Shown here: in pieces, positions 23,901-33,144 of the stretch
Layout: each line of letters opens with the position of its first letter
Numbering within the stretch: the stretch's first letter is position 1
Assembly: GCA_963753685.1 (NCBI GenBank)
Contig: CAVWDE010000032.1
Location: 62,001-126,000 of the forward strand
Direction of reading: 5' to 3'
Length of the DNA: 64,000 nt
Source: DATAOG01 sp963753685
GTDB lineage: Bacteria > Pseudomonadota > Alphaproteobacteria > Geminicoccales > Geminicoccaceae
Made by a program: the position numbers and the translations under genes
Notes under the pieces: model-generated
Seen by the model: the letters and a program-made list of their open reading frames with translations, nothing else
What the model was told of the DNA's origin: nothing
The model's database searches: none

Positions 23901-26549
23901 ATGCTGGACAAGACCTACCAACCGGCCGAGGTCGAGGCCCGGCATGACCGCGAGTGGCAGACGGGCGGCCATTTCCGGCCGTCGCCCGATGCCGCGCGCC
24001 CGCCCTACTGCATCGTCATGCCGCCGCCGAACGTCACCGGCAGCCTGCACATGGGGCACGCCCTCGACAACACGATCCAGGACACGCTGATCCGCTTCTG
24101 GCGGATGCGCGGCAGGGCGGTGCTCTGGCAGCCCGGCACCGACCACGCCGGCATCGCGACCCAGATGGTGGTCGAGCGCCAGCTCGAGCGGGAAGGCCTG
24201 AGCCGCCGGCAGATCGGGCGCCAGGCCTTCGTCGAGCGGGTTTGGGCCTGGAAAGAAGAATCGGGCGGCAAGATCAGCCAGCAGCTGCACCGGCTCGGCG
24301 CCTCGGCCGACTGGTCGCGCGAGCGCTTCACGTTGGACGAGGGTCTCTCGCAGGCGGTCCGCAAGGTGTTCGTCGACCTCTACCAGGGCGGCCTGATCTA
24401 CAAGGACCAGCGCCTGGTCAACTGGGATTGCCGGCTGCAGACCGCGGTCTCCGACCTCGAAGTCGAGGCGACCGAGGTCCAGGGGCACCTTTGGTACATC
24501 CGCTATCCGATCGAGGGCCTGAGCGGCCGCCACATCACGGTCGCGACCACGCGGCCCGAAACCATGCTCGGCGACACCGCGGTCGCGGTCCATCCCGAGG
24601 ACCCGCGCTACCAGGACCTGATCGGCCGCCACGCACTCCTGCCGCTCGCCGGTCGCCGCCTGCGGATCGTCGGCGACCCCTACTCCGACCCCGAGAAGGG
24701 CTCGGGCGCGGTCAAGATCACGCCTGCCCACGACTTCAACGACTTCGAGGTCGGCCGCCGCCATGATCTCGAGATGATCAGCATCCTGGACGGCGAGGGC
24801 CGCCTCAACGACCAGGTGCCCGAACGGTACCGCGGCCTCGACCGGTTCGCGGCGCGCAGCCGGGTGGTCGAGGATCTCGAGGCAGAGGGCCTGATCGAGA
24901 AGATCGAGCCGATCCGGCATACCGTCCCCTACAGCCAGCGCTCGGAGACGCCGGTCGAGCCGATGCTGAGCGATCAGTGGTACGCCGATGCCAAGACCCT
25001 GGCCGCAGACGCGATCCGCGCGGTCGAGGACGGCCGCACCCGCTTCGTGCCGCCGCAGTGGGCCGCGACCTACTTCGAGTGGATGCGCAACATCCAGCCC
25101 TGGTGCATCTCCCGCCAGCTCTGGTGGGGCCATCAGATCCCCGCCTGGTACGGCCCGGACGGCCGGGTGTTCGTCGCCATGGACGAGGCCGGAGCAGCCG
25201 ACCAGGCTCGGCACCACTACGGTCGCGACGTCGATCTGACCCGCGACGAGGACGTCCTCGACACCTGGTTCTCGTCCGGCCTCTGGGCGTTCTCGACGCT
25301 CGGCTGGCCCGAGCCCACGCCCGAGCTCCAGCGCTTCTATCCGACCAGCGTCCTGGTCACCGGCTTCGACATCATCTTCTTCTGGGTCGCACGGATGATG
25401 ATGCTCGGCCTCAAGTTCATGGGCGATGTGCCGTTCCGCGAGGTCTACATCCACGGCCTCGTGCGCGACGAGCGCGGCCAGAAGATGAGCAAGAGCAAGG
25501 GCAACGTCATCGACCCGCTCGAGCTGATCGACAAATATGGCGCCGACGCGCTGCGCTTTGCGATCCTGGCCAGCACCACCCAGGGCCGGGACATCCGCTT
25601 CGGCGAGAGCCGGGTCGAGGGCTATCGCAACTTCGGCACCAAGCTCTGGAACGCCGCCCGCTTCTGCGAGCTCAATCGCTGCGACCTCGAGCCGGGCTTC
25701 GATCCGCGGGCCTGCCGCCAGACCGTCAACCGCTGGGTCCTGAGCAAGCTCGCCCAGGCCGCCGAACGGACTGAGGCTGCCATCGAGAGCTACCGCTTCA
25801 ACGATGCCGCGAGCGCCCTCTACGCCTTCACCTGGAACGAGTTCTGCGACTGGTATCTCGAGCTCGCGAAACCGCTGTTCGCGGGCGGGGATGCCGGTGC
25901 CCAAACGGAGACCCGGGCGACCGCGGGCTTCGTCCTGGCGCAGCTCCTGCACCTCTTGCATCCGCTGACGCCGTTCGTCACGGAGGAGCTCTGGGAACGG
26001 CGCTACGGCGCCCCCGGCGGGCCCTTGATCGCGGCCGCCTGGCCGGAGCTCGGCCCCGGGCTGATCGATCCGGACGCGGAGGCCGAGCTCGACTGGCTGA
26101 TCCGCGTGGTCACGAGCCTGCGCGCCGCGCGCAACGAGCTCGACGTGCCGGCCGCCGCCAAGCTCGCCCTGCAGGTCCGGGACGCAAGCCTGACGACCAG
26201 CGCCCGGATCGAGGAGCACAAGGACGCGCTCATGCGCCTGGCCCGGCTGGCGCGGATCGAGGCGAGCCAGGGGGCGGCCGTGCGCGGCTCGCTCCAGGTC
26301 GTGGTCGACGAGGCGACCTTCATCCTGCCGCTCGCCGGCGTGATCGATCTCGAGCAGGAGCGCCACCGCCTGGCCCGGGAGCTGACCAGGGCCGAGCTCG
26401 AGCTCGAGCGCTTCGATCAGAAGCTCGCCAACCCCAAGTTCCTCGACCGCGCGCCCGCCGAGGTGGTCGAGGAGCAGCGCTCGCGGCGCGCCGAGGCCGA
26501 GCAGACGCGCGCCAAGCTGCAGGCGGCGCTCGCCCGGATCGCCTCTTAG
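23901..26549 (+). CDS. valS: valine-tRNA ligase
   Basis: This is a class I aminoacyl-tRNA synthetase (882 aa). It has the HIGH-type motif (TGSLHMGHALDNT, about 45-57), the editing domain (TTRPETMLGDTAVAVHPED), and KMSKSKGNVIDP at about 530. A C-terminal coiled coil of about 65 residues rich in Glu, Arg and Leu is the tRNA-binding arm of ValRS. I chose ATG 23901 (MLDKTYQPAEVE); GTG 23883 would add six residues. It lies 14 bp before the aminopeptidase gene, so the two are likely cotranscribed. Confidence 0.97.
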   Translation: MLDKTYQPAEVEARHDREWQTGGHFRPSPDAARPPYCIVMPPPNVTGSLHMGHALDNTIQDTLIRFWRMRGRAVLWQPGTDHAGIATQMVVERQLEREGLSRRQIGRQAFVERVWAWKEESGGKISQQLHRLGASADWSRERFTLDEGLSQAVRKVFVDLYQGGLIYKDQRLVNWDCRLQTAVSDLEVEATEVQGHLWYIRYPIEGLSGRHITVATTRPETMLGDTAVAVHPEDPRYQDLIGRHALLPLAGRRLRIVGDPYSDPEKGSGAVKITPAHDFNDFEVGRRHDLEMISILDGEGRLNDQVPERYRGLDRFAARSRVVEDLEAEGLIEKIEPIRHTVPYSQRSETPVEPMLSDQWYADAKTLAADAIRAVEDGRTRFVPPQWAATYFEWMRNIQPWCISRQLWWGHQIPAWYGPDGRVFVAMDEAGAADQARHHYGRDVDLTRDEDVLDTWFSSGLWAFSTLGWPEPTPELQRFYPTSVLVTGFDIIFFWVARMMMLGLKFMGDVPFREVYIHGLVRDERGQKMSKSKGNVIDPLELIDKYGADALRFAILASTTQGRDIRFGESRVEGYRNFGTKLWNAARFCELNRCDLEPGFDPRACRQTVNRWVLSKLAQAAERTEAAIESYRFNDAASALYAFTWNEFCDWYLELAKPLFAGGDAGAQTETRATAGFVLAQLLHLLHPLTPFVTEELWERRYGAPGGPLIAAAWPELGPGLIDPDAEAELDWLIRVVTSLRAARNELDVPAAAKLALQVRDASLTTSARIEEHKDALMRLARLARIEASQGAAVRGSLQVVVDEATFILPLAGVIDLEQERHRLARELTRAELELERFDQKLANPKFLDRAPAEVVEEQRSRRAEAEQTRAKLQAALARIAS

Positions 26550-26563
26550 CCCTGGAGACCCCG

Positions 26564-27943
26564 ATGCTGCCCTGTTTCGTCGCGCCCGGCGAGGCCCTGG
26601 CACGGCCGGTCGCCGTCCTGCCGGCGGCGCGCTACGCGAGCTGGCTCTCCGGGCAGCCGGGCGCTGTGCAAGCCTGGCTGCAGGCGACCGGCTTCGAGCC
26701 CAAGCCCGCGGCCACAGCACTCCTGCCGGCGCCGGCTGGCGGGCTCGCGGGCGCGCTCCTGATCGCGAGCGAGCCAGCCGAGCCCTGGGATTTCGCAGCC
26801 TTGCGGGCGCGCCTGCCGGCCGGCGACTGGCGCCTCGACTGGGCGGGCTCGCCTGCGGAAGTCGGCAAGGCCGCACTCGGCTTCGCGCTCGCCAGCTACC
26901 GCTTCGAGCGCTATCGCCAGCGTGACGCGAAGCCGGTCCGGCTGGCGCTCGAGGACGACCCCGAGCTCAGGAGCAGCGGAGCGATCGCCGAGGCGGTCTG
27001 GCTGGCGCGCGATCTGATCAACACGCCCGCCTCCGACCTCGGCCCGGCCGAGCTGGCCGAGGCGGCAGGCGCGGTCGCGGCCCGCTTCGGCGCCGCCTTC
27101 CGCACGGTCGAGGGCGATGCCCTGCTGGCCGAGAATTTCCCGGCGATCCACGCGGTCGGGCGGGCGAGCCCGCGCGCACCGCGGCTGGTCGAGCTGGTCT
27201 GGGGCGAGCCCGACGCGCCGAAATTGACCCTGGTTGGCAAGGGCGTCTGCTTCGACACCGGCGGCCTCGACCTCAAGACCTCGCAGAGCATGCTGCTGAT
27301 GAAGAAGGACATGGGCGGCGCTGCGGTCACGCTCGGGCTCGCGCAGGCGGTCATGGCGCTGGCCGTGCCGGTCCGCCTCAAGCTCCTGATCGGGGCGGTC
27401 GAGAACAGCGTCTCCGGCAGCGCCTTTCGTCCCGGCGACGTCCTCCAGACCCGCAAGGGCCTGACGGTCGAGATCGGCAACACCGACGCCGAGGGTCGGC
27501 TCGTGCTGGCCGACCTTTTGGCCGAGGGCGACCTTGAGGGCCCCGCGTTGATGATCGACTGCGCGACCCTCACCGGTGCCGCCCGGGTGGCGCTCGGACC
27601 CGACCTGCCGGCGCTGTTCACGCCCGATGACGAGCTCGCCGCCGACCTGCTCACGGCCGGCCGGGCGGCCTTCGATCCGCTCTGGCAACTGCCGCTGCAT
27701 GCGCCCTATCGCGAGATGCTGGAGAGCGGGGTCGCCGACCTCAACAACGCCCCCTCCGGGGGTCTCGCCGGCGCGATCACGGCGGCGCTGTTCCTCAAGG
27801 AATTCGTGACCGGGACCAAGGCTTGGGCGCATCTCGACATCTTCGCCTGGAACCAGAAGGACCAGCCGGGCCGGCCCAAGGGCGGCGAGGCGACCGCGCT
27901 GCGCGCGCTGCTCGCCCTGATCCTCGCCCGCTTTGCGGCCTGA
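26564..27943 (+). CDS. M17 leucyl aminopeptidase family protein
   Basis: This is a two-metal cytosolic aminopeptidase (459 aa). Its catalytic domain holds VGKGVCFDTGGLDLK (about 225-239), MKKDMGGAA, and the family signature NTDAEGRL (about 305-312). The N-terminal 150 residues are divergent, as is usual. The GLDLK variant (instead of GISLK) marks a subfamily distinct from classic PepA, so I give no symbol. It removes N-terminal residues from peptides. It follows valS closely and is followed by a thioesterase gene on the same strand. Confidence 0.88.
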   Translation: MLPCFVAPGEALARPVAVLPAARYASWLSGQPGAVQAWLQATGFEPKPAATALLPAPAGGLAGALLIASEPAEPWDFAALRARLPAGDWRLDWAGSPAEVGKAALGFALASYRFERYRQRDAKPVRLALEDDPELRSSGAIAEAVWLARDLINTPASDLGPAELAEAAGAVAARFGAAFRTVEGDALLAENFPAIHAVGRASPRAPRLVELVWGEPDAPKLTLVGKGVCFDTGGLDLKTSQSMLLMKKDMGGAAVTLGLAQAVMALAVPVRLKLLIGAVENSVSGSAFRPGDVLQTRKGLTVEIGNTDAEGRLVLADLLAEGDLEGPALMIDCATLTGAARVALGPDLPALFTPDDELAADLLTAGRAAFDPLWQLPLHAPYREMLESGVADLNNAPSGGLAGAITAALFLKEFVTGTKAWAHLDIFAWNQKDQPGRPKGGEATALRALLALILARFAA

Positions 27944-27985
27944 GCTACCCCCTGCCCCATCCCGCGCTTCGCCGGAGCCCCGCCC

Positions 27986-28420
27986 ATGGACCGCGATCCC
28001 CCGCCCGCGCGCGCCGACTACCCCGTGCTCTGCGAGATCCCGAGCCGCTGGCTCGACAACGACATCTACGGCCACATCAACAACGTCAACTACTACAGCT
28101 TCTTCGACACCGCGATCGCCCACTATCTGATCCGCGAAGGCGGCCTCGACCCCTGGCGGGCCGAGGTGATCGGCTATTGCGTCGAGAGCGGCTGCCGGTT
28201 CCACCAAGGCGCCCGCTTCCCCGACCGGATCACCGCGGGCCTCAGGGTCACCAAGCTCGGCCGCTCCAGCGTCCGCTACGCGATCGGCATCTTTCGCAAC
28301 GACGACGACGTGGCTGCAGCCGAGGGCCACTTCGTGCATGTCTTCGTCGAGCGCGCGAGCGAGCGGCCGGCGCCAATCCCCGGACCCATCCGGGACGCGC
28401 TCGCAGCACCTGCTCGATGA
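27986..28420 (+). CDS. acyl-CoA thioesterase, hotdog fold (4HBT)
   Basis: The product (144 aa) is a single hotdog domain. The motif RWLDNDIYGHINNVNYYSFF at about 17-36 carries the catalytic Asp of the YbgC/4HBT group. The beta sheet (VTKLGRSSVRYAIGIF, GHFVHVFV) follows. Such enzymes hydrolyse acyl-CoA thioesters. The acyl chain is unknown. It lies 42 bp after the aminopeptidase on the same strand. Confidence 0.85.
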   Translation: MDRDPPPARADYPVLCEIPSRWLDNDIYGHINNVNYYSFFDTAIAHYLIREGGLDPWRAEVIGYCVESGCRFHQGARFPDRITAGLRVTKLGRSSVRYAIGIFRNDDDVAAAEGHFVHVFVERASERPAPIPGPIRDALAAPAR

Positions 28421-28535
28421 GGCCGATTGATCGCCCCTCTCCAGCAGGGTCAGCTTGCGCGTCCGTCCGGCTGGGGACTAAGATTGCTCGCTCTGACAAT
28501 CTGTTGCGTCGGATGGCGAAGACCGAGGAGAAACG

Positions 28536-29021
28536 GTGAACGGGCAGCGGGCGAGGCTTCGGATCAATCTCTCTCAACGCGAGTTCGAGGTCGAGGGCAG
28601 CGAGGCCTTCGTCAAGGCCTATGTCGAACGGTTCAATGCCTGGATCGGGCGCTTCGATCAGGCCGCCGAGCCGGCGCCGCCGGCCAGCCCCCCGGAGGTG
28701 CGTGTCGAGCCGGCCCCGATCGAGGTCGGCGCGTTGACCTTCGGCGAACTCCTGCATCGCCTGCCGCGCGCCGCGAGCGACGTCGACCGGGTGCTGGTGG
28801 CGGGCTGGTTCGGCCACATGCGGAGCGCCGACAAGTCGTTCAGCACCGGCGAGGCGAACGCGCTCCTGACCGAGCAGGGGGTCAAGGTCGGCAACCCCTC
28901 GCAATCGGTGCGGCAGAACCTGAGCGCCAAGCGCGTGTTCAAGCATCAGGGGCGCTATCGGGTGTCCCAGACCGGGCTCGACTACCTGAGCCAGCTGCTC
29001 GGCGCCGAGCTGCCGGGCTGA
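28536..29021 (+). CDS. hypothetical protein with N-terminal beta-hairpin and C-terminal winged-helix-like region
   Basis: The product is 161 aa. Residues 1-45 (LRINLSQREFEVEGSEAF) look like a short sheet-plus-helix unit ending in a GSEAFV pattern. A Pro-rich linker spans about 46-68. Residues 90-158 (SFSTGEANALLTEQGVKVGN, then SVRQNLSAKRVFKHQGRYRV) read like a winged-helix DNA-binding fold. I cannot name the family. It starts at ATG with GGAG-type bases before it. It lies 2 bp before pcm, so the two are probably cotranscribed. Confidence 0.65.
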   Translation: MNGQRARLRINLSQREFEVEGSEAFVKAYVERFNAWIGRFDQAAEPAPPASPPEVRVEPAPIEVGALTFGELLHRLPRAASDVDRVLVAGWFGHMRSADKSFSTGEANALLTEQGVKVGNPSQSVRQNLSAKRVFKHQGRYRVSQTGLDYLSQLLGAELPG

Positions 29022-29023
29022 CC

Positions 29024-29737
29024 ATGGCCGAGACCCCGGACGCGCCCGACGCGCCGGATGCGATGCTGGCCGAACGCCGGGCGCTGATCGAGACGATCGC
29101 GCGCGAGGTCGCGTGGTACGGGGTCGGCGACGGTAGCCGGGAGCTCGATCCGCGGGTGCTCGACGCGCTGGTGCGGGTGCCGCGGGAGCGCTTCGTGCCG
29201 CCGGACTTGAGGGACCGGGCTTACGACAACCGGCCGCTGCCGATCGGCCACGAGCAGACCATCTCGCAGCCCCTGATCGTGGCCGTGATGACCCAGGTCC
29301 TGCACCTGCCGCCGGACGCCCGCGTGCTCGAGGTCGGCACCGGCTCGGGCTACCAGTGCGCGGTCCTGGCCGAGCTGGCCGCCGAGGTCGTGACCATCGA
29401 GGTGATCGAGGCGCTCGCCGCGGACGCCCGGACGCGGCTTCAGGACCTGGGCTACCGCAACATCGAGTTCCACGTCGGCGACGGCGCGGCCGGCTGGCCG
29501 GACCGGGCACCCTACGATGCGATCCTGGTGACCGCGGCGGCGCGCTCGCTGCCGCCCGCCCTGCCCGAGCAGCTGAAGCCGGGCGGCCGTCTGGTGATCC
29601 CGATCGGGCGCAGCTCGTTCAACCAGGACCTGGTCCTGGTCGAGAAGGATGCCGCCGGTCAGATCCACAGGCGAACCCTGTTTCCGGTCGCGTTCGTGCC
29701 CTTGCGCAGCCCGCCGCCAGCGGCGCCGCGAACCTGA
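29024..29737 (+). CDS. pcm: protein-L-isoaspartate O-methyltransferase
   Basis: The product is 237 aa from ATG 29024. The SAM-binding loop is VLEVGTGSGYQCAVL (about 103-117), and the upstream substrate region GHEQTISQPLIVAVMTQ is diagnostic for Pcm. VPRERFVPPDLRDRAYDN and GGRLVIPIG complete the family pattern. It repairs isoaspartyl residues in aged proteins. The open frame extends upstream but overlaps the preceding gene. This is the more canonical of two Pcm-like proteins in the window (the other is at 34998-35651). Confidence 0.93.
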   Translation: MAETPDAPDAPDAMLAERRALIETIAREVAWYGVGDGSRELDPRVLDALVRVPRERFVPPDLRDRAYDNRPLPIGHEQTISQPLIVAVMTQVLHLPPDARVLEVGTGSGYQCAVLAELAAEVVTIEVIEALAADARTRLQDLGYRNIEFHVGDGAAGWPDRAPYDAILVTAAARSLPPALPEQLKPGGRLVIPIGRSSFNQDLVLVEKDAAGQIHRRTLFPVAFVPLRSPPPAAPRT

Positions 29738-29899
29738 GTGAGCCGGCGCTTGATCGGAGCGCCGGGGCCGCCTATCATCAGGTCATGGTGAGGACGATCC
29801 ACCTTCGCCGGCAGGGCAGCCGAATTAGCCACCCGACCTCGCAAAGAGGTCGGGACGCTGCGATTCGCCCTGTCGTTGCCCGCGAGAAGGATCGTTCCC

Positions 29900-30241
29900 A
29901 TGTCCTGCGCAAGCCCGCAACGGGTTGACTGCTTTTCCGTCTTTGCCGCCGCCGATCCCTCGGCTCTGCCGCGTGTTCTCGAGGTGTTCAGCCTGTTCGG
30001 CGTGATCCCCGAGCGCTGCCACGGCGTCTTGCTCGACGCCGATCCGGACCAGCTCGTGATCGACCTCCAGGTTGCCGGGCTGCCGCCCGGCCGGGCCGAG
30101 CAGCTGGTCCGCCGTCTTGACCGGGTGATCATCGTGACCCAGGTGTTGCATTCAGAAAAGCTCCGGGCCGGGCAGCTCCGGGCGGAGCCGGTTCGGGCGG
30201 AGACATGCCAGGCGGTGCCGCGCCCGGCCGTGGCCGCGTAG
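29900..30241 (+). CDS. small ACT-like domain protein
   Basis: The product (113 aa) matches an ACT fold by pattern: a strand (RVDCFSVFAAADPS), a helix (LPRVLEVFSLFG), a strand (VIPERCHGVLLDADPDQ), and a helix with a last strand (AEQLVRRLDRVIIVTQVLH). A polar tail follows. ACT domains bind amino acids and regulate enzymes. As a free-standing protein it could be a regulatory subunit, as in small acetolactate synthase subunits, but no partner gene is adjacent. The start is ATG 29900. Confidence 0.5.
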   Translation: MSCASPQRVDCFSVFAAADPSALPRVLEVFSLFGVIPERCHGVLLDADPDQLVIDLQVAGLPPGRAEQLVRRLDRVIIVTQVLHSEKLRAGQLRAEPVRAETCQAVPRPAVAA

Positions 30242-30310
30242 GCGGGTATGGCGGATGACGCGTGGCCGGCTTGCGGGCGGTGGCCTGGCATCGGTAGGAT
30301 GACGCGCACC

Positions 30311-30910
30311 ATGTCCTGGCCACGCATCGTTCTGGCGCTCGCGGGCCTGATCGCGCTCACTGCGCCGGCCAGCGCCGCCGCCGATGATCCCTGCGGGCGC
30401 CTGTTCGTGCCCGACGGCTATCGGCTCACCTGCACCCATCCGGGCGGCCCGGCGCAGGCCGACTGGCAGCTCACGGTCCAGCCGGCCGAAGGCGCGTTCG
30501 CACCGCTCAGCGAGCTCAGCATCCAGCGGGTCGCGGAGCCGGTCGACGATCCGGCGAAGTGGCTGCGTGCCCAGCTCACGGTCGACATGTCGCGCTTCGA
30601 TGCCGCGCTCGACGATCTGCTGCACAGCGCCGACAGTCCGGTCGCCGACACCCCGATCGTCGGCCAGCTGGAGAGCTGGCGTGGCCTCTTGCATTCGGTC
30701 GCGGGCTGGCCGCTCACCGGCTGCGGCGCGCCCGAGAGCCGGGCCGGCGGCGCGGGCTGGGGGATGAACTGCGAGTGGCAGCTCGGGCCGTTCCGGCAAT
30801 ATCTCGACCTGCGCCTGATCAATCGGGACGGGGCGCGCTACGCGGTCCAGATCCGGGCGATGAACGAGCACCGGCTGCACAATCTGGTCGCGATCGCCAA
30901 CTCGTTCTAA
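30311..30910 (+). CDS. secreted hypothetical protein
   Basis: The product (199 aa) begins with a clear signal peptide (hydrophobic core IVLALAGLIALT, then APASA-type cleavage near residue 20). The mature part has cysteine pairs (CGRLF, LTCTH, GCGAP, NCEWQ) that may form disulfides in the periplasm. No domain is recognised. I chose ATG 30311 because GGTAGGAT lies at a workable distance. ATG 30299 is possible but has no spacing to an SD. The gene precedes gcdH on the same strand. Confidence 0.6.
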   Translation: MSWPRIVLALAGLIALTAPASAAADDPCGRLFVPDGYRLTCTHPGGPAQADWQLTVQPAEGAFAPLSELSIQRVAEPVDDPAKWLRAQLTVDMSRFDAALDDLLHSADSPVADTPIVGQLESWRGLLHSVAGWPLTGCGAPESRAGGAGWGMNCEWQLGPFRQYLDLRLINRDGARYAVQIRAMNEHRLHNLVAIANSF

Positions 30911-30947
30911 GCTCACGCCGCCGGGTTGGATCTCCAGGAGACTGCCG

Positions 30948-32165
30948 ATGTCGTCGTCGCAGGCGCTACGTGCCGAAACCGCCATGCCGGCCCCGCCGGC
31001 GTTCCTGTGGGACGATCCGTTCCGGTTCGAGGACCAGCTGTCCGAGGACGAGCGCCTGATCCAGGCGACCGCGCGCGCCTATGCCCAGGATCAGCTGATG
31101 CCGCGCATCCGGGCGGCCAATCGTGAGGAGCTGATCGAGCGCGCCATCCTCACCGAGATGGGCGAGCTCGGCCTGCTCGGCGCCACCATCCAGGGCTATG
31201 GCTGCGCCGGCATCAACCCGACCAGCTACGGCCTGATCGCGCGCGAGATCGAGCGGGTCGATTCCGCCTACCGCTCGATGTTCAGCGTCCAGTCGTCGCT
31301 GGTCATGGCGCCGATCGACGAGTTCGGCTCAAAGGAGCAGCGCGAGACCTTCCTGCCGCCGCTCGCGCGGGGCGAGATCGTCGGCTGCTTCGGCCTGACC
31401 GAGCCCGATCACGGCTCCGACCCGGGCTCGATGACCACCCGGGCGCGCCGCAGCGCCGGCGGCTGGCGCCTGAGCGGCGCCAAGACCTGGATCACCAACG
31501 CCCCGATCGCAGATCTCTTCCTGGTCTGGGCGAAGGACGAGGACGGCGTGATCCGGGGCTTCCTGATCGAGCGCGGCGCCGAGGGCCTGGCGACCCCCAA
31601 GATCGAAGGCAAGTTCGCGCTGCGCGCCTCGCCGACCGGTCAGATCCTGATGGCCGACGTGCCGGTGCCGGAAGAGCGCGTGCTGCCGGGCGTGCGCGGC
31701 CTCAAGGGACCGTTCAGCTGCCTCACCAAAGCGCGCTTCGGGATCGCGTTCGGGGCGCTCGGCGCCGCCGAGTTCTGCTGGCACGCCGCCCGTCAGTACG
31801 TGCTCGACCGCAAGCAGTTCGGCCGGCCGCTGGCCGCCAATCAGCTGATCCAGAAGAAGCTCGCCGACATGCAGACCGAGATCGCGCTCGGGCTGCAGGC
31901 GGCGCTCCGGGTCGGCCGCCTGCTCGATGAGGGCCGGGCGACGCCCGAGATGATCTCGCTGATCAAGCGCAACAGCTGCGGCAAGGCGCTCGACATCGCG
32001 CGCGCCGCCCGCGACATGCACGGCGGTAACGGCATCGCGGACGAGTATCACGTGATCCGCCACGTGATGAACCTCGAGGCGGTCAACACCTACGAGGGCA
32101 CCCACGACATCCACGCCCTGATCCTCGGGCGCGCCCAGACCGGAATTCAGGCGTTCACGAGCTGA
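30948..32165 (+). CDS. gcdH: glutaryl-CoA dehydrogenase (acyl-CoA dehydrogenase family)
   Basis: This is an FAD-dependent acyl-CoA dehydrogenase (405 aa). Glutaryl-CoA dehydrogenase features are visible: GCAGINPTSYGLIAREIERV (about 85-104), MFSVQSSLVM, GCFGLTEPDHGSDPGSM, KTWITNAP, and the catalytic-base segment NTYEGTHDIHALILGRA near 379-395. It oxidises and decarboxylates glutaryl-CoA to crotonyl-CoA in lysine and tryptophan breakdown. GGAG lies upstream of ATG 30948. No electron-transfer flavoprotein gene is in the window. Confidence 0.92.
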   Translation: MSSSQALRAETAMPAPPAFLWDDPFRFEDQLSEDERLIQATARAYAQDQLMPRIRAANREELIERAILTEMGELGLLGATIQGYGCAGINPTSYGLIAREIERVDSAYRSMFSVQSSLVMAPIDEFGSKEQRETFLPPLARGEIVGCFGLTEPDHGSDPGSMTTRARRSAGGWRLSGAKTWITNAPIADLFLVWAKDEDGVIRGFLIERGAEGLATPKIEGKFALRASPTGQILMADVPVPEERVLPGVRGLKGPFSCLTKARFGIAFGALGAAEFCWHAARQYVLDRKQFGRPLAANQLIQKKLADMQTEIALGLQAALRVGRLLDEGRATPEMISLIKRNSCGKALDIARAARDMHGGNGIADEYHVIRHVMNLEAVNTYEGTHDIHALILGRAQTGIQAFTS

Positions 32166-32378
32166 AGCGGGCACGCCCAAGGAACGATCGGCCCGGGGCG
32201 GACCCGGCAACCGACGCCAGCCTGACCTCGCCCTTCGGCGGTCCACGCTGAAATTCAGCCGGCGCCCGCCACGCCGGAAGCCGCCAGCGCCCCGAGCCGC
32301 GCGTTCGAGCGACCCGGCGCGAGATCCCGGACCAGCCGGGACGGCCCGACCCTGGCGGCAGGCGGCCCTGCCGGCGCG

Positions 32379-33089
32379 CTACATGAGCTCGGCGCGCCGT
32401 GCGATCTTCTGGATCTCCTTCTGCACCAGACGATCGACGATCGTCGGCAGATTCTCGTCGAGCCAATCCTTCAACATGGGCCGGATCATGTCCTCGACAA
32501 ACTGCTCGACGCTCCGTCCCGAGCCGTCGGCAATCGACTCCTCGGAGGGCGTGGTCTGAAAGGCCTGAGTCAGCTTGGCGAAGGCGCCGGTCGCGGCGCT
32601 CGCCGTGCCCGCGGATACCAGTCCCGCTCTGCTAGCGGCCGACTTCGTCTCCACAGCAGTCGCATCCTCCTGGTTCGGTTCATCCTGGGTGATCGGGGCC
32701 GGTTCCTCGTCCTCGGGCGCCAGCTCGTCCTCGGGCGCCAGCTCGACCTCGGCGGCCGTGCTCTCCGGCTCGGGCACGCTCTCCGGTGCGTCGGCCGGCT
32801 CGGTCGTGGCCGGGCCTTCGGCCCGCAGATCGATGACCTCGCCGCTGTCGCGGACCACCTTGGTCAGCTCGAGCACGTCCTCGGACTCGTCGTCGTCGCC
32901 GGTCTCGCCCGCGGCCTCGTCGTCGTCCTGCGGAGGCTCGGCCTGGGCCTCGGCAGCCCCTCCCAGCTCGTCGTCGTCCGAGGCGCTCTCGTCGGCCTCC
33001 TCGTCAGCGATGATCCGGCGGATCGAGGAGAGGATCTCCTCCATCGATGGCTCGTGTTGCTCTCTCGGCTCGGTCGTCACGTCGCTCAT
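32379..33089 (-). CDS. popZ: polar organizing protein PopZ (DUF2497)
   Basis: The product (236 aa) has the PopZ architecture. A short N-terminal helix (SMEEILSSIRRIIADEE, about 15-31) comes first. A long acidic, Pro-rich disordered middle (about 32-165) has a small internal duplication, APEDEL APEDEE. The C-terminal oligomerisation helices are VEDMIRPMLKDWLDENLPTI and VDRLVQKEIQKIARR. In Caulobacter PopZ builds a polar hub that anchors chromosome origins. It lies 55 bp downstream of tolC, as in many alphaproteobacteria. The 212 bp to gcdH (32166-32378) hold nothing I recognise. Confidence 0.92.
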   Translation of the reverse strand: MSDVTTEPREQHEPSMEEILSSIRRIIADEEADESASDDDELGGAAEAQAEPPQDDDEAAGETGDDDESEDVLELTKVVRDSGEVIDLRAEGPATTEPADAPESVPEPESTAAEVELAPEDELAPEDEEPAPITQDEPNQEDATAVETKSAASRAGLVSAGTASAATGAFAKLTQAFQTTPSEESIADGSGRSVEQFVEDMIRPMLKDWLDENLPTIVDRLVQKEIQKIARRAELM

Positions 33090-33144
33090 CCTCCAGACAA
33101 TGGCCGCGGAGCCCTAGGCCGAGCGCCCGCCAGCGACGCCATCA

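Noticed and set aside
23832..26876. 1014-codon minus-strand open frame opposite valS
   Set aside because: Shadow of valS; no recognisable domain.
26546..28339. 597-codon minus-strand open frame opposite the M17 aminopeptidase
   Set aside because: Shadow; the plus strand encodes the conserved enzyme.
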